Below the pieces are notes generated by a model. That model saw only the letters and a program-made list of their open reading frames with translations, had not been told where the DNA came from and did not search any database. Below, one piece after another: positions 43,901 through 55,620 of a stretch of DNA of 64,000 nt. The position numbers were made by a program, and so were the translations under genes. The stretch is from Xiphydria camelus (taxonomy: Eukaryota > Arthropoda > Insecta > Hymenoptera > Xiphydriidae), in NCBI GenBank assembly GCA_963678675.1, contig OY783191.1, forward strand, positions 21,316,024 to 21,380,023, read 5' to 3'. Positions within the stretch are counted from its first letter, which is position 1. Each line of letters opens with the position of its first letter.

Positions 43901-46900
43901 ATAACACAGGCACACAAAAAAAAAGCTCCTGTTCCCGGAACCAGACCAGTATATCTTTATGTTTTTGAGGTTGCTGAATCCGAATCCGATGTCCGTTTGT
44001 CTCCATCACGTCACGTTCAAGATCATTTCAAGGTCAAATCCTGGAAAAATAGTCAAATCGATTCAAATTATTATTCCTATATATTTTTGAGGACGCTGAA
44101 TCCAAATCCGATGTCCGTTTGATCCGACAAGGTCAAATTCAAGGTCAAATCTAGCAAAAATGTTCTAATCTAAAGTCCAAGCTGACCCCCTCCATAGGAG
44201 TGCCGGTCGACATGTTTCCACTCATAGGGCGCCGGGTCGCGCGTGGAGCGGATAGCGGAGCTTTGATCGCGCCGGCTCAGGTCTGTAGTAAGAGAGGCCG
44301 TGACGGAGCGGTCAGTCGGAAGGGTGTCGCCTATGGCGGTTTCCTAGCTCTCTCGTGTCTTCAATGCATTACCGCGGATCGGCGTCTATGACCGAATGAT
44401 CCGTTGAGCGGTACACGTCTTTGACGTTTAAAAGACGCGGAGGTCTGTTTGGAGATCTGCCAAGTTTTGTTTTCCATGCATCAACTCACTCAGTTCCGAG
44501 CGAGAATAAATCTGTTCTCGTACCGCAAAATAAATTTTGAAATCCATTCACGTGATCTCTCAATTCAAGTGAATTGGAGCTCATCGTTGTAAATTTGATA
44601 CAGCGAATATGTGTGGTATGCCTGCACCAAGGGTACCTCCACGCGGTGACGGCGGGCAACGGTTTTTTATTGTTCATTTTTCCGGCAAAATCCCTGGATG
44701 AAGGTGTCCAAGCCGTCATGGCAGGCACACGGAAATGTGTTACGATACAGGGGTTCTCACAAGGAACACCAGTATCGGCAGTTGGTCTGGGTAAGCAAGC
44801 GGGCCCGCAATCGTCGTCATCAAGCGACCGCAGCTCTGCATTGGTGGAAAACTTGGCTACTGTAGAGTCTATCACTACAAGTTCGGATCACATATGCAAT
44901 AAGGATCCAGATTCATTTTGCTATGTTTGTGGTAAGTATGAAGCATCAAAGAATCGCAAACGTATTTCAGAGCGTATAAGGAATATGTATAAGGATTGTT
45001 TTGACTTGAACATGATAGATGAAGGTAATGATTGGGTACCACACATCATTTGTGCTTCTTGTAACACAATGATTCATCGTTATGATAAATCTCGAGACAA
45101 GAAATATCTCAATTTTCTTATACCAATACATTGGACCAAAGCGCAATCTAGAAAAGATTGTTATTTCTGCAAAACATATCTAACTGGGTACAATATGAAA
45201 AATAAATCACATATAAAGTATGCTAACGTTACGAGTGTCATACTACCTGTTATTTCCAACGAGGACAATACAAACAAACGGAATTTTAGTTCAGATGGAA
45301 TGGAAATAGACGAGATTAAAGCAAGCGTTGAAAGAGAAAATATAGATCAGCGTAGAGATTGTGTGAATAAGGATGAACAGTACGATGATAATAATAGAGA
45401 TAAGAGCTATATGAGTGGAACTGATAGCGAAGATGAAAGTTACACGAGTGAAAATGAAACTGATAATGACGATGAGAGATATATGAGCGGAAATGAAAGT
45501 GGCAGCAAAGATGGCCAAACGAATGATGAAGAAAGTGAAACTGAAGATGATTCTCATGAATACGTTCCAACGGGTTGTAAGAATAAAAAGCCTGAATTGT
45601 TCTCACAGGAAGAACTGAACGATTTCATTCGTAACATGGGATTGCCGAAAGATGTTGCCGAGTACTGTGCTTCTACGTTCAAAAAGAGAAATCTGCTGAA
45701 GAAGAAAACGAAGGTAACGTTTTACAGGACAAGAGAAAAAAAATTTAGGAGCTTTTTCTCTCGTAATTCAAATAAGTCTCTCGTTTATTGTAATAATGTC
45801 AAAGGATTAATCGACGAATTAAAGCCCGATACTTATAGTGCTGATCAATGGAGACTTTTTATGGATTCTAGTAAACGTAGTCTCAAAGCAGTCTTACTCC
45901 ACAATACTAATGTATACGCACCAATACCAGTTGCGCATTCGACTGTTATGAAAGAATCGTATGAATGTTTGAAAACTCTATTAGCAACAATAAAATATGA
46001 TGACCACAAATGGCAAGTTTGCGGAGATTTTAAAATCCTCACAATGATTCTGGGACAGCAATCTGGCTATACAACAAAAACCGTGTTATCTTTGTAAATG
46101 GGATAGTAGAGATAAACAAAATCATTACGTGAAAAAGGTTTGGGAACCTAGAACATCCTTCATTGTAGGACTCGACAATATCTTACAGCAGCCGTTGATA
46201 GATTCAAAGAAGGTATTGATACCTCCATTACATATAAAGTTAGGACTCATGAAACAATTCGTCAAAGCGTTGAATAAAGAAAGCGATTGTTACAAATACT
46301 AACGAGATCAATTTCCAGGTCTATCTGATGCTAAAGTAGGCGCGCGAGTATTCGATGGACCTCAGATCAGAAAAATGTTTAGAGACAATCACTTCGTAAC
46401 TCAAATGAGCTCTATTGAGAAGAATGCGTGAGTCAGCTTCAAGAAAGTATGTAGTAATTTTCTAGGCAATCATAAGAACTCGGACTACAACAAAATAATA
46501 TCTGACATGGTTGAGAATTTCAGGAGATTGGAATGTAACATGAGTTTAAAATTACATATGATAGATAGTTATGTGGACCAATTTCCAGATAATGTTGGCA
46601 ATTTCAGTGAAGAACAACGAGAACGTTTCCACCAAGATTTTAAAGATGTAGAACGAAGATTTCAGGGTAGATGGGATGAAAACATGATGGCAGATTTCTG
46701 TTGGATGTTGCAGAGAGAAAGCGCGGAAAAAGGAAAAAACGCAAGAGAAATCCCTTGCACAGATCTTTTGAGAATAAACGAGTACGTTATAAAAGAAGGC
46801 GAAACGATGAAGAAGTAGCAGAGTGAAATACAAAATACACGTTCCAGCGACTCCAAAAATATAACGGAGTGATGATGCGAAAAGATTTGAACATTTTTGC

Positions 46901-47449
46901 TGGATTTGACCTTGAAATGAACTTGACTCTGACATACTGGTGGCAAACGAACCTCGGATTCTAACTCAGTGACCTCGAAAACATATTGACGTGGTAGTTT
47001 ATTCTCGTGAAGACACATTTTCTTATTTTTGCAATTGTCATATGAACCTTCCATACAATAATATAAAGTGACCTTGAAATGACCTGAGGGGTTATGTTAT
47101 CAAATAAATTGGATACATATCTAGACGTAAAATTTCCCGTTCTTTCAGAATCTGCAGTAAAAAAATTCATTTTTGGGAGAATAAATACATTTGACCTTGA
47201 AATGACCTTGAATTTGACCTTGTCGGATCAAACGGACATCGGATTTGGATTCAGCGACCCCAAAAATATATAGGAATAATAATTTGAGTAGATTTGACTA
47301 TTTTTCCAGGATTTGACCTTGAAATGACCTTGAACGTGACGTGATGGAGACAAACGGATACCGGATTCGGATTCAGCGACCTCAAAAACGTAAAGATATA
47401 CTGGTCTGGTTCCGGGAACAGGAACTTTTTTTTTGTGTGCCTGTGTTAT
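43901..47449 (+). mobile_element. TIR-bounded DNA transposon carrying an orphan CxxC protein
   Basis: Terminal inverted repeats of about 250 bp (43901-44150 and 47189-47449) start ATAACACAGGCACACAAAAA and contain two subunits with GATTCAGCGACC-type motifs. They enclose one long coding region on the plus strand. This is the expected architecture of a cut-and-paste element. Target duplication cannot be read because the outermost bases are themselves complementary (ATAA/TTAT). The superfamily is not obvious. Confidence 0.8.
44574..46818 (+). pseudogene. Orphan three-CxxC protein, candidate transposase, three lesions
   Basis: The 44574 frame has an N-terminal extension, then from about 44910 three CxxC pairs (residues 116/119, 160/163, 196/199), an acidic low-complexity region (about 255-330) and a C-terminal core: DQWRLFMDSSKRSLKAVLLH (D430) and WQVCGDFKILTMILGQQ (D484). 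The frame shifts at about 46080 and continues PCYLCKWDSRDK, then PPLHIKLGLMKQFVKALNK. TAA at 46300 and TGA at 46429 interrupt it. It ends through NMSLKLHMIDSY and FSEEQRERFHQDF. D430, D484 and the glutamates of SEEQRERF could be a DDE-like triad; this is inference. The fragment at 4676-4990 is a second copy. Confidence 0.7.
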
Positions 47450-48100
47450 CGCTCAAAACTTTTTACTCGGGGATTTTTTGAGTCGCTTCTATCGGTCTAT
47501 TCTCAAATCCAAGATGGCGAATGCAATATGGCGGATGATAAATTCCAGAAATTTTTAGAATTTGAAGATTATGGCCCGAAACTTGTTACTCGGGGGTTTT
47601 TTGGGTCACTCATTACGACGCTGATATCCAATCGGTCTATTCTCAAATCCAAGATGGCGAATGCAATATGGCGGATGATGAATTAAAGAAACTTTTAGAA
47701 TTTGAAGATTATGGCGCGAATCTTGTTACTCGGGGTTTTTTTGGCTCGCTCATTACAATGCTGATATCCAAATCGGTCTATTCTCATCCGCCATATTGGA
47801 TCCCCCATCTTGTATTTGAGAATAGACCGATTTAAACATCAGCATCGTAATGAGTGACCCCGAAACCCCCGAATAACAAGTTTCGGGCCATAATCTTCAA
47901 ATTCTAAAAATTTCTGGAATTCATCATCCGCCACATTAGATTCGCCATCTTGGATTTGAGAATAGACCAATTTGGACATCAGAATCGTAATGAGCAACCC
48001 CGAAAATCTCCGAGTAACAACTTTTGGACCATTATCTTAAAATTTGGATAAATATCTCGAATTTTCCATCCGCCATATTGGATCTGCCATCTTGGATTCA
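47450..48100. repeat. Tandem array that reverses direction
   Basis: About 2.5 forward units (~147 bp; anchor CAAATCCAAGATGGCGAATG at 47505 and 47646) run to about 47790. Reverse units follow (CGCCATCTTGGATTTGAG at about 47943). Motifs CTCATTACGA and ACTCGGGGGTTTTTTGGGTC recur. It adjoins the right TIR of the 43.9 kb element and shares CAGCGACC-like modules with it. Confidence 0.8.
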
Positions 48101-48235
48101 AGGTCATTCAAGGTGAAGGATGGTTCCAGGAATTCTCGCACTATTTTTCCCGTTTGAATGCATAAATTATTCCTGAAAAAAAACAATTAATATTAATCGT
48201 CCCATGGTTGGTCGATATATCGACCACCCCCGGCC

Positions 48236-48330
48236 TTAACACATTGAGTGCTGATGACGTCGAAAGACGTCATCTGCTTCTTAGGTGGGAGGCGCATGAC
48301 GTCATTCGACGTCATCACACGGGCGGATAT
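48236..48330. promoter_or_regulatory. Cluster of TGACGTC palindromes
   Basis: GATGACGTCGAAAGACGTCA at 48253 and ATGACGTCATTCGACGTCAT at 48296 are two palindromes, each with two ACGTC half-sites and a perfect CRE in the second. They follow TTAACACATTGAGTGC, which resembles a piggyBac-type end. It could equally be part of a degraded element rather than a regulator. Confidence 0.3.
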
Positions 48331-48656
48331 ATTCCTTCAGTACGCTGTTAGCCTTTAAGCGAAGTTGTTGTGCGGTCGTCAGCATCTAGTATACGAGTGA
48401 ATTATTTGAAAAATTTGTCGCTGTTATGATTTTTTGGTATCAAATATTACTTTCATGCCAGTATTAGAGCCTAGAGTTTTATTATTTCCCAAAAAACCTT
48501 GTCAGCATCCTGGGTCGGGTTTCCGAATTTCATCAGCAGTGAACGTGTTAAAAGGTTAATAGTACAGTCATTTGGTGGTCAAAAAAGAGGTTACCTGGAA
48601 AGTTTTCCGGGAGTTTTGAAAATTGGTGATTTTATAGATTTTGATTTGCTCGTTCC

Positions 48657-50638
48657 AAAGGACCCCGCACAAACCTTATGGGAACTGGTTCCCGGTGAAT
48701 TTGGCTGGGCTTCACAAAAGTTATCATTGCCGCAACAACGAAAAATGGACAGTTTTTGATTTTGAGACCTTAAAGTTCATACTTTTTGCTTTCCGTCATA
48801 TGATCTATTGGATCGAAATAATCTTGTAAAATCAGGTTTTCTGTGAATTTTGCTAAAAGTCACGTATTTTGTAGTTGGTGAGCTAACGATTCAGGTCAGA
48901 CAAAAAATAAGCAGTTGTGGGAGGGGGGGGCTTTAAAGTTGCCACTTTTTACTCGAAACCATGCGCTCTTTTTCAGCCAATTCAAGATCATGTGCAATCT
49001 TGTGAGCACGTGTTTGCCTGCATATACTTATGCGCGAGTGTGTGCGTGCGTGCATGTGCATAGATTTTTATTTTTTAATGTTTGATTTTCTTTCTCATTT
49101 TTTCCGTGTATCTACATTATTTTAGCGCACAAATCTTATGGAAACTGATTCAGTACCTTCTGAAATCCTCGCATACTTCACATATATTGTAGTTTATGAC
49201 CTCCTGATCAAAAGTTACCATTGCCATAGACTCAAAAAATAGGAGACTCTTAAGTAGTACAACTTTTACTTGCGACCGTACGCTCTGCTGTATTAAACGA
49301 GTCTTATGGCTCTTAAATCCTGGTGAATATATCTCACCTGCACGAATATTGCAGGTCATGATTAGCTTTTCATATATCACTGTTCCGACAAACGATGGTC
49401 GGAATTCTGAATATCGATCCTTAATAATTAGCCTCACCGCGATATATATTTATAGCTCGTTAATGTTCATTACCCTTCAATGTCTCTACTACATGCCGTT
49501 TGAGATGCTGGCCATAGACCACCGCAACACAATCCGAATGAAGTAATAGAAATGCTGAATAACGAATATAGAAAGCTTTTATCAAAATGTCACCACATTA
49601 AAGATATGCGCCAGTAACAATACAGACAATCTTACTCTAACTCAGATATGTCCACGTCGTTGATCCTGGGCAACGCAAAGAGCGGGTAACATTGTACACA
49701 TATGTACATTCGCATACATATGACAAATACAAACAAGGCAAGAATATGTCCATACGATTCGAACCATGTTGCATACATACCGGAGATTGATTGAGTAGAA
49801 CGTAAGATCGCAAGTAAAAAACGACAACTTTAAAGTCTCCGATTTTCGAACCTGTTTCATTTTTGAGTTTGCATTTATGGTGATATTTGAACAGCTGATC
49901 ATGACCTGCAATATTCGTGCGGTTGAGACATATTCACCAGGATTTAAGAGCCATAAGACTAGTTTAATACAGCAGAGTGCACGGTCGCAAGTAAAAGTTG
50001 TACTACTTAAAAGTCTCCTATTTTTTGAGTCTATGGCAATGGTAACTTTTGATCAGGAGGTCATAAACTACAATATATGTGAAGTACGCGAGGATTTCAG
50101 TACTGAACCAGTTTCCATAAGATTTGTGCGCTAAAACAATGCAGATACGCGGAATAAATGAGAAAGAAAATCAGACATTAAAAAATAAAAATCTATGCAC
50201 ATATGCATGCACGCACACACTCGCGCATAAGTATATGGAGGCAAACACGTGCTCACAATATCGCACATGATCTTGAAGGCGTGCTTGAATTGGTTGAAAA
50301 AGAGCGTATGGTTTCGAGTAAAAAGCGGCAACTTTAAAGTCTCCCCCCCCCCTGCTTATTTTTTGTCTGACCTGAATCGTTAGCTCACCAACTACAAAAT
50401 ACGTGACTTTTAGCAAAATTCACAGAAAACCTGATTTTACATGATTATTTCGATCCAATAGATCATATGACGGAAAGCAAAAAGTATGAACTTTAAGGTC
50501 TCAAAACTCAAAAACTGTCCATTTTTCGTTGTTGCGGCAATGATAACTTTTGATCAGAACATCAAGATCTACAACATATGTAAAGCCCAGCCAAATTCAC
50601 CGGGAACCAGTTCCCATAAGGTTTGTGCGGGGTCCTTT
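48657..50638. mobile_element. 2-kb palindromic element, ~720-bp arms
   Basis: Arms 48657-49368 and 49891-50638 are inverted. Outer ends read AAAGGACCCCGCACAAACC and the complement; inner ends share GCAGGTCATGATTAGC-like sequence. The arms contain GTGTGTGCGTGCGTGC-type purine-pyrimidine alternation. The 520-bp centre is non-coding. Target duplication is not clear. It is probably a foldback element or inverted duplication. Confidence 0.8.
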
Positions 50639-50639
50639 C

Positions 50640-51227
50640 TACTTTGCCACCTCGTATCTTTGCCGCTCGCGCCGCCATATTGTAAAAATGGCGCTTAAAA
50701 ACAGTTTTTTGACAATATCTCCTTTCCGACTCATTTTACGATAAAACGATTATACAGTAAATTAAACTAGAGAAAATTTCCTATAATTTATGTGACAACC
50801 TTTTTTTTTGTAAAATGAATAGTTTTAGCGTACGAGCGCCGCAAAGTCTACTCCAACATGCGTTTTGGCCAAAAAACTCATTTCCACACCATCATGAGGT
50901 AGTAAGTGGCGTGTTTTTTTTATGAAAATGAATAGTTTCAGCGTACGAGTGCCACAAACCATTATACATTTATACCAACACGCGTTCTTCGTATATTAAC
51001 AAAAAATGATACGTATATGATAAACTGTCACAAGTCTGAAGAAGTTGGTAGTGCTGGCATTTCTAAAATCATCGGCAGCGATTTCTATACCGTAAAATTC
51101 AAACGGAATGACAGAATAAAACCACTTGGTGTTATGAATGCAGTCATCCGGATGGAAGACGACAGTGTCCCGATTAATCCTTTATGAACTCCTCATCTAC
51201 GCCAAAACCCCTTTCAAGGACTCTTCT
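50640..51227. other. No gene recognised
   Basis: GCGCCGCCATATTGTAAAAATGG at about 50668 resembles 57780-57805, hinting at a dispersed repeat. GTACGAGYGCCRCAAA occurs twice (about 50830 and 50944), marking a ~115-bp direct duplication. Confidence 0.4.
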
Positions 51228-51527
51228 CCTTGGTATTGTTAATTTGGTTATTGGATATTTTGGTTTTGGGTATTGTTATCGTGGTTAAAATATGCATTGC
51301 TTTGAATAGAGGTCTAAATAAAATAAGTAGGTATATTTTACTTCCTTACCCAAAGTTACAATTAATCGTTCTTCAGGTGATATTGTTAATTTGGTTACTG
51401 GATACTTCGGTTTTGGATATTGTTATTGTGATTCATATATGTATTGCTTTGAATAGAGGTCTAAATAAAATAAGTATATTTTTTACTTCCTTACCTCAAA
51501 GTTATAATTAATCGTTCTTCAGGTGAT
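51228..51527 (-). repeat. Tandem duplication of an exon-intron boundary
   Basis: Two ~147-bp units (starting near 51235 and 51382) each contain the reverse-strand exon end TCACCTGAAGAACGATTAAT followed by a GTAAGGAAGTAAA-type donor and intron sequence. The third occurrence is the exon itself at 51495-51527. Confidence 0.75.
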
Positions 51528-51770
51528 ATTGTGTCGCGAAAGTTACTGTATTTAGTCAGGTTAGGTCGTATAATGTTTAGTATATATTCAAAAGTTTCTT
51601 TCTTCGTGCGTAGATAACCATGAAACAGCATGTGGTCATTATATAAGTCTTCTATAATATGATGAAATTCACCGAATTCATCTCTTTTTAAATATATTTC
51701 ACGCACCCATATGGTTCTATGATAGCGACGACGCTGCCGCAGTCTCCGAGTTAGAAGAGAGTTATCTTGA
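51495..51770 (-). pseudogene. PIF/Harbinger (HARBI1-like) transposase N-terminal exon
   Basis: Leftward from about 51770 the frame reads RRLRQRRRYHRTIWVREIYL, then DEFGEFHHIIEDLYNDHMLF, then RTKKETFEYILNIIRPNLTK and ISPEERLIITLR, ending at a GT donor at 51494. These are the typical opening motifs of Harbinger transposases, before the DDE nuclease region. The following exons are absent. It is a fragment and cannot be functional alone. Confidence 0.7.
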
Positions 51771-51939
51771 AGATATATCTATATCATTGCGCTCCAAAGA
51801 GGACTTTACGAATGCGAGATCGCCGGAATACTGCCTATTTGACGGAGAAAAACGTATTCGATGTGCGCACTCTGTTCGTACGACCAGTATCGTACGTTTA
51901 CGTACGATACAAATTCGTGTCCAAAGTGCGGCCGGCCTA

Positions 51940-52265
51940 ATACATACCAGAATAACGAGTTGCTTATCGGTTAGTAGACCCCGTCCGCTGTGGTTTCTTG
52001 TATTTTCATGGTAATAGCAGCAGCCAAGATCTGAACCAAATGACATTACCTACTTACATTTACTTCCTCGATTATTCGAAAAAACGTAACTGAGTACTGA
52101 AATTATATTGGAGCATATGTAACTTTAATCACTAATAATATTACTGATATTTCTTGGACTGAGTTTCATTTAGATTGGATCTTGGCTATCGGTATTACTA
52201 CGAAATTACCGGAACTCATAACAGATAGGTACACCAACCGATATCCAATCCGTTATACTGGCATC
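51940..52265. mobile_element. Foldback element, copy 3 of 3
   Basis: Inverted arms sharing TATCGGTTAGTAGACC-like and GCAGCCAAGATCTGAACC-like sequence with their complements near 52165-52255. It is the same family as 19691-20069 and 22236-22590, but more diverged. Confidence 0.65.
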
Positions 52266-52279
52266 TATAGAAACAAATA

Positions 52280-54525
52280 CAGTAGTACCTCGGTTTGCGA
52301 GCATAATTCGTTCCGCGGAAGTACTCGTAATCCAAAGCACTCGTACATCAAAGCGAATTTCACCATAAGAAATAATGGAAAATGGGATAATTCGTTCCAA
52401 AAATATTTATTCATATAAAAGTGATAAAAATTAACATACATTCTAAGTCAAAATGAAAGCTAACAGAGAAGAGAGAAGCACATAGTAACGTTATCACGTT
52501 TGGACGGATTTCACTGTCACTAATGAAAGCACTCCGGTTTGTATTTTAAGTGGAATCTTTTTCATTTTGTGGGAGTTTAACAAGGAATCTATCCAATGAC
52601 GCTTGTTTTTGCCTCCTTGTAAGAATTTGACGGAAATGTAACATTACGTTGTCGTTAAACAAATGAATTGCTCGTATTGCTGCAGCCTTATTTGGGTGAT
52701 GTTTTTCAACAACATTTTGCACTGTGTCCCACATTTTACACATCTCCCTAATAGTATTTGAACTGAGAGATTCCTCTGCGTTATTATCCTCCTCATCACC
52801 AGATGAAATACCTGCCATAACCTCTTGCTGTTGCTCCCGATGCAGATCTATCAATTCGTCGGTGGTAAGTTCTTGTTCATGTTCCTCTACCAGTTCTTGA
52901 ATGTCGTCTTCATTCACCTCCAGTCCCATAGTTTTCCCCAAAGATACAATTTCAGCGACAACTGGTAACTCTTGTACATGAGCAAAATCTTGTTCAAGGA
53001 CGCAGTTAGGCCATAGCTTCTTCCAAGCAGAATTAAGGGTTCTCTTAGTGACCCCATCCCAGGCTTTGTCGATAATGTTAAGGCAATTCACAATATGGAA
53101 ATGATTTTTCCAAAACTCTCGCAGTGTAAGGTTTGTTCCTTCGGTCACTTCGAAACACCGCTGAAATAGTGCTTTTGTTTAAAGTTTTTTAAAGTTGGAA
53201 ATAACCTGTTGATCCATAGGCTGGAGAAGTGGAGTGGTATTAGGAGGTAAAAATTTGATCTTGATGAACTCGAATTCCTCCAATAAATCGCCTTCCAGGC
53301 CTGGAGGATGAGCTGGAGCATTATCCATTAATAGTAAGACTTTGAGTGGCAGATTGTTTTCTAGCAGATATTTTTTCACTGAAGGCCCGAAAACTTCATT
53401 GATCCACTCAACGAACAAGATACGAGTGACCCAAGCCTTGTTTTTGGATCTCCACATAACGTTTAACTGGTTTTTCTGCACCTTGCACTTCTTGAAGGCT
53501 CGTGGATTTTCAGAATGATAGACAAGCAGTGGTTTAACTTTGAAATCAGCGCTAGCATTAGCACATAACAAGAGGGTAAGGAGGTCTTTCATAGGCTTGT
53601 GACCGGGCATTGTCTTTTCTTCTACTGTAATGTAGGTCCTTTTTGGCATTTTCTTCCAAAAAAGTCCCGTCTCATCGCAGTTAAAAACTTGCTGTGGCAA
53701 GTAACACTCAGAAACCATTAGCTTTTGAAACCCGTTAGCAAACGCTTCACTTGCCTTAAAGTCTGAACTAGCAGCTTCTCCGTGTCTCACAACACTATGG
53801 ATACCACTTCTTTTCTTAAAATTATCGAACCAACCCCTGCTCGCCTTGAAACCTTCTTCGTTTTCTGCCGAGGTACCTGGCAGTTTACTCACAAGTTCGG
53901 CATACAAGACCTTAGCCTTCTCGCAGATCAAATTCAAACAGTGTCACCTGCCAGTTGCTTCTCATTTATCCGCACAAGAACCAACTTTTCCACGTCTTCC
54001 AGAACCCGTGGCCGTTGCTTTGGTATTCTCGTAACCCCTTTAGCTACATCGAGCCCGGTTAATTCTTCTTTTTTCTTTAATATTGTGCATATCGTTGATG
54101 TAGATTTATTATACACTTTTGCAATGTTAGCTACTCGCACACCTTGATTGTGCTTCTCTATTATTTCCTTCTTAATATCTACCGTAATCATCTGTTTTGT
54201 TTAGCGCCTTCTTTCTCGACCTTCTTTCTTTTTTTCATTGGGTCCATTTTTCCACTAGTTACAACTTACAACTGAACGTAAAATAAAAAAGTCTACGACT
54301 GCAGCGATGCTGTCTACGCAAGTGCGTTATGCCGACTGACAACCTCGCTCGCATAGCATCGGCTCATTTGTGAATCACGTGCCATCTGGCTTTTGACGCG
54401 CACAGACGTGTTCGTACTCTCGGGAGCTCGTATTGCAAAACATTGCTCGCTTATCAAATCATAATATTTTGCTCGTCTTGCGGAACACTCGTAAACCAAG
54501 TTACTCACAATGCGAGGTTTCACTG
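52280..54525 (-). mobile_element. pogo/Tigger-type DNA transposon, near full length
   Basis: A 2246-bp element with ends CAGTAGTACCTCGGTTTGCGAG and, inverted, CAGTGAAACCTCGCATTGTGAG, flanked by TA at 52278-52279 and 54526-54527. A single transposase gene occupies most of the interior on the minus strand. Confidence 0.9.
52546..54191 (-). pseudogene. Tigger/jerky-like transposase (DDE_1), two lesions
   Basis: From 54191 leftward: an N-terminal Psq/CENP-B helix-turn-helix (VDIKKEIIEKHNQGVRVANI, then KSTSTICTILKK), a second DNA-binding domain (SRGWFDNFKKRSGIHSVVRH), then the DDE_1 core with FNCDETGLFWKKMP, LLMDNAPAHPP and FLPPNTTPLLQPMDQQVISN, holding the three catalytic aspartates. An acidic C-terminal tail ends at 52546. 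A one-base frameshift near 53937 separates the two halves and a TAA at 53179-53181 follows NFKKL. Everything else is open, so this insertion is fairly young. Confidence 0.9.
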
Positions 54526-54689
54526 TACTCTGTATACAGTATGTATTCGAGAAAGGTTCCCTGCTCGAAAAAAAAAACGATAGACTACGATAAGAAACTA
54601 TTCAAATTCCTCTCGCATAACAGAATTAATAGTAGTTTTAATATTAATAATAGTTTGAGAAATCAAGGACGGATATAAGGTAAGGACGT

Positions 54690-54908
54690 ATACCCAACGA
54701 CAATAATTCTGATCGATCCACTTTGGGTGACGGAATTTGGTCGAGTCGATTGTAGTTGAATATGAGTAGATCTTCTTCTGTTGCCATCAATAACTAATTA
54801 GATTTAACTTTTATGGTAAGATTATAAGATTCGCAAGAACTGTGCATCTCTGGACGATTCCAATAAAATTCCGTCACCCAAAGCGAGTTTATCAGAACTG
54901 TCGCTCGA
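54690..54908. mobile_element. Short inverted-repeat element
   Basis: GATCGATCCACTTTGGGTGA near 54712 pairs with TCACCCAAAGCGAGTTTATC near 54877. The centre is AT-rich. Target duplication is not resolved. Confidence 0.5.
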
Positions 54909-55620
54909 TGTATACGTGATTGACCTTTATACGGTATTGTACTTTACTGAGCCTGTTTCTTGCATCCCCATTCACTTTCACTCACTTTATATATATTTTT
55001 CCTTTCCGTACTTTGCTAATTCGCAGCACTCAGTCATTGGAATCGAGAAAATTAAATAGAAAATAATGTATAAATAAGGGAGCATAGGAAAATGGCGTTA
55101 ACTTATAACTCTTTTTGAATCTTTTTTTATCTGATATTATTTGAGAAAAGTGCGAGTACTCACTTGTTTTCTGTTGGAATGTCCAATTGTTGAAAGCAAG
55201 GAACCAGCCAAAGCTAAATTTTCATTTACTGTCGCCACCTCGATGCAATCGCTGGATGATGGCATCAAATGTTGGCACACTAGTTGCATTTGCCCACAAT
55301 CCAAAATTTGGGTACGTATTTGATTGTGTTTCATAACGAGCAATTCCTTTTTAGCTCGAAGTGATTGTCGCATCGATTTAACTTTCTTAAGTCGTTGCGC
55401 TAAAATAGGAATTAAGAAATAAGTTTTAAGAATATGAGTGGTTACTATTACTTTTATAGGATACTCTTAGGGTAGAACATTATTAGCTGCACCAAGCTAA
55501 AAAAAATTATTATTAGTTTTTCAATTAAAAGGTTGACTTTCGACTTCTCTTCGAACCATAATCTGTACTGATTCAACACTGAAAAAAGATTTTGTTATAT
55601 TGAGTTGTGTCATAAATTCC
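54909..55620. other. No gene recognised
   Basis: AT-rich sequence; the 55137-55373 frame lacks recognisable motifs. Confidence 0.35.
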
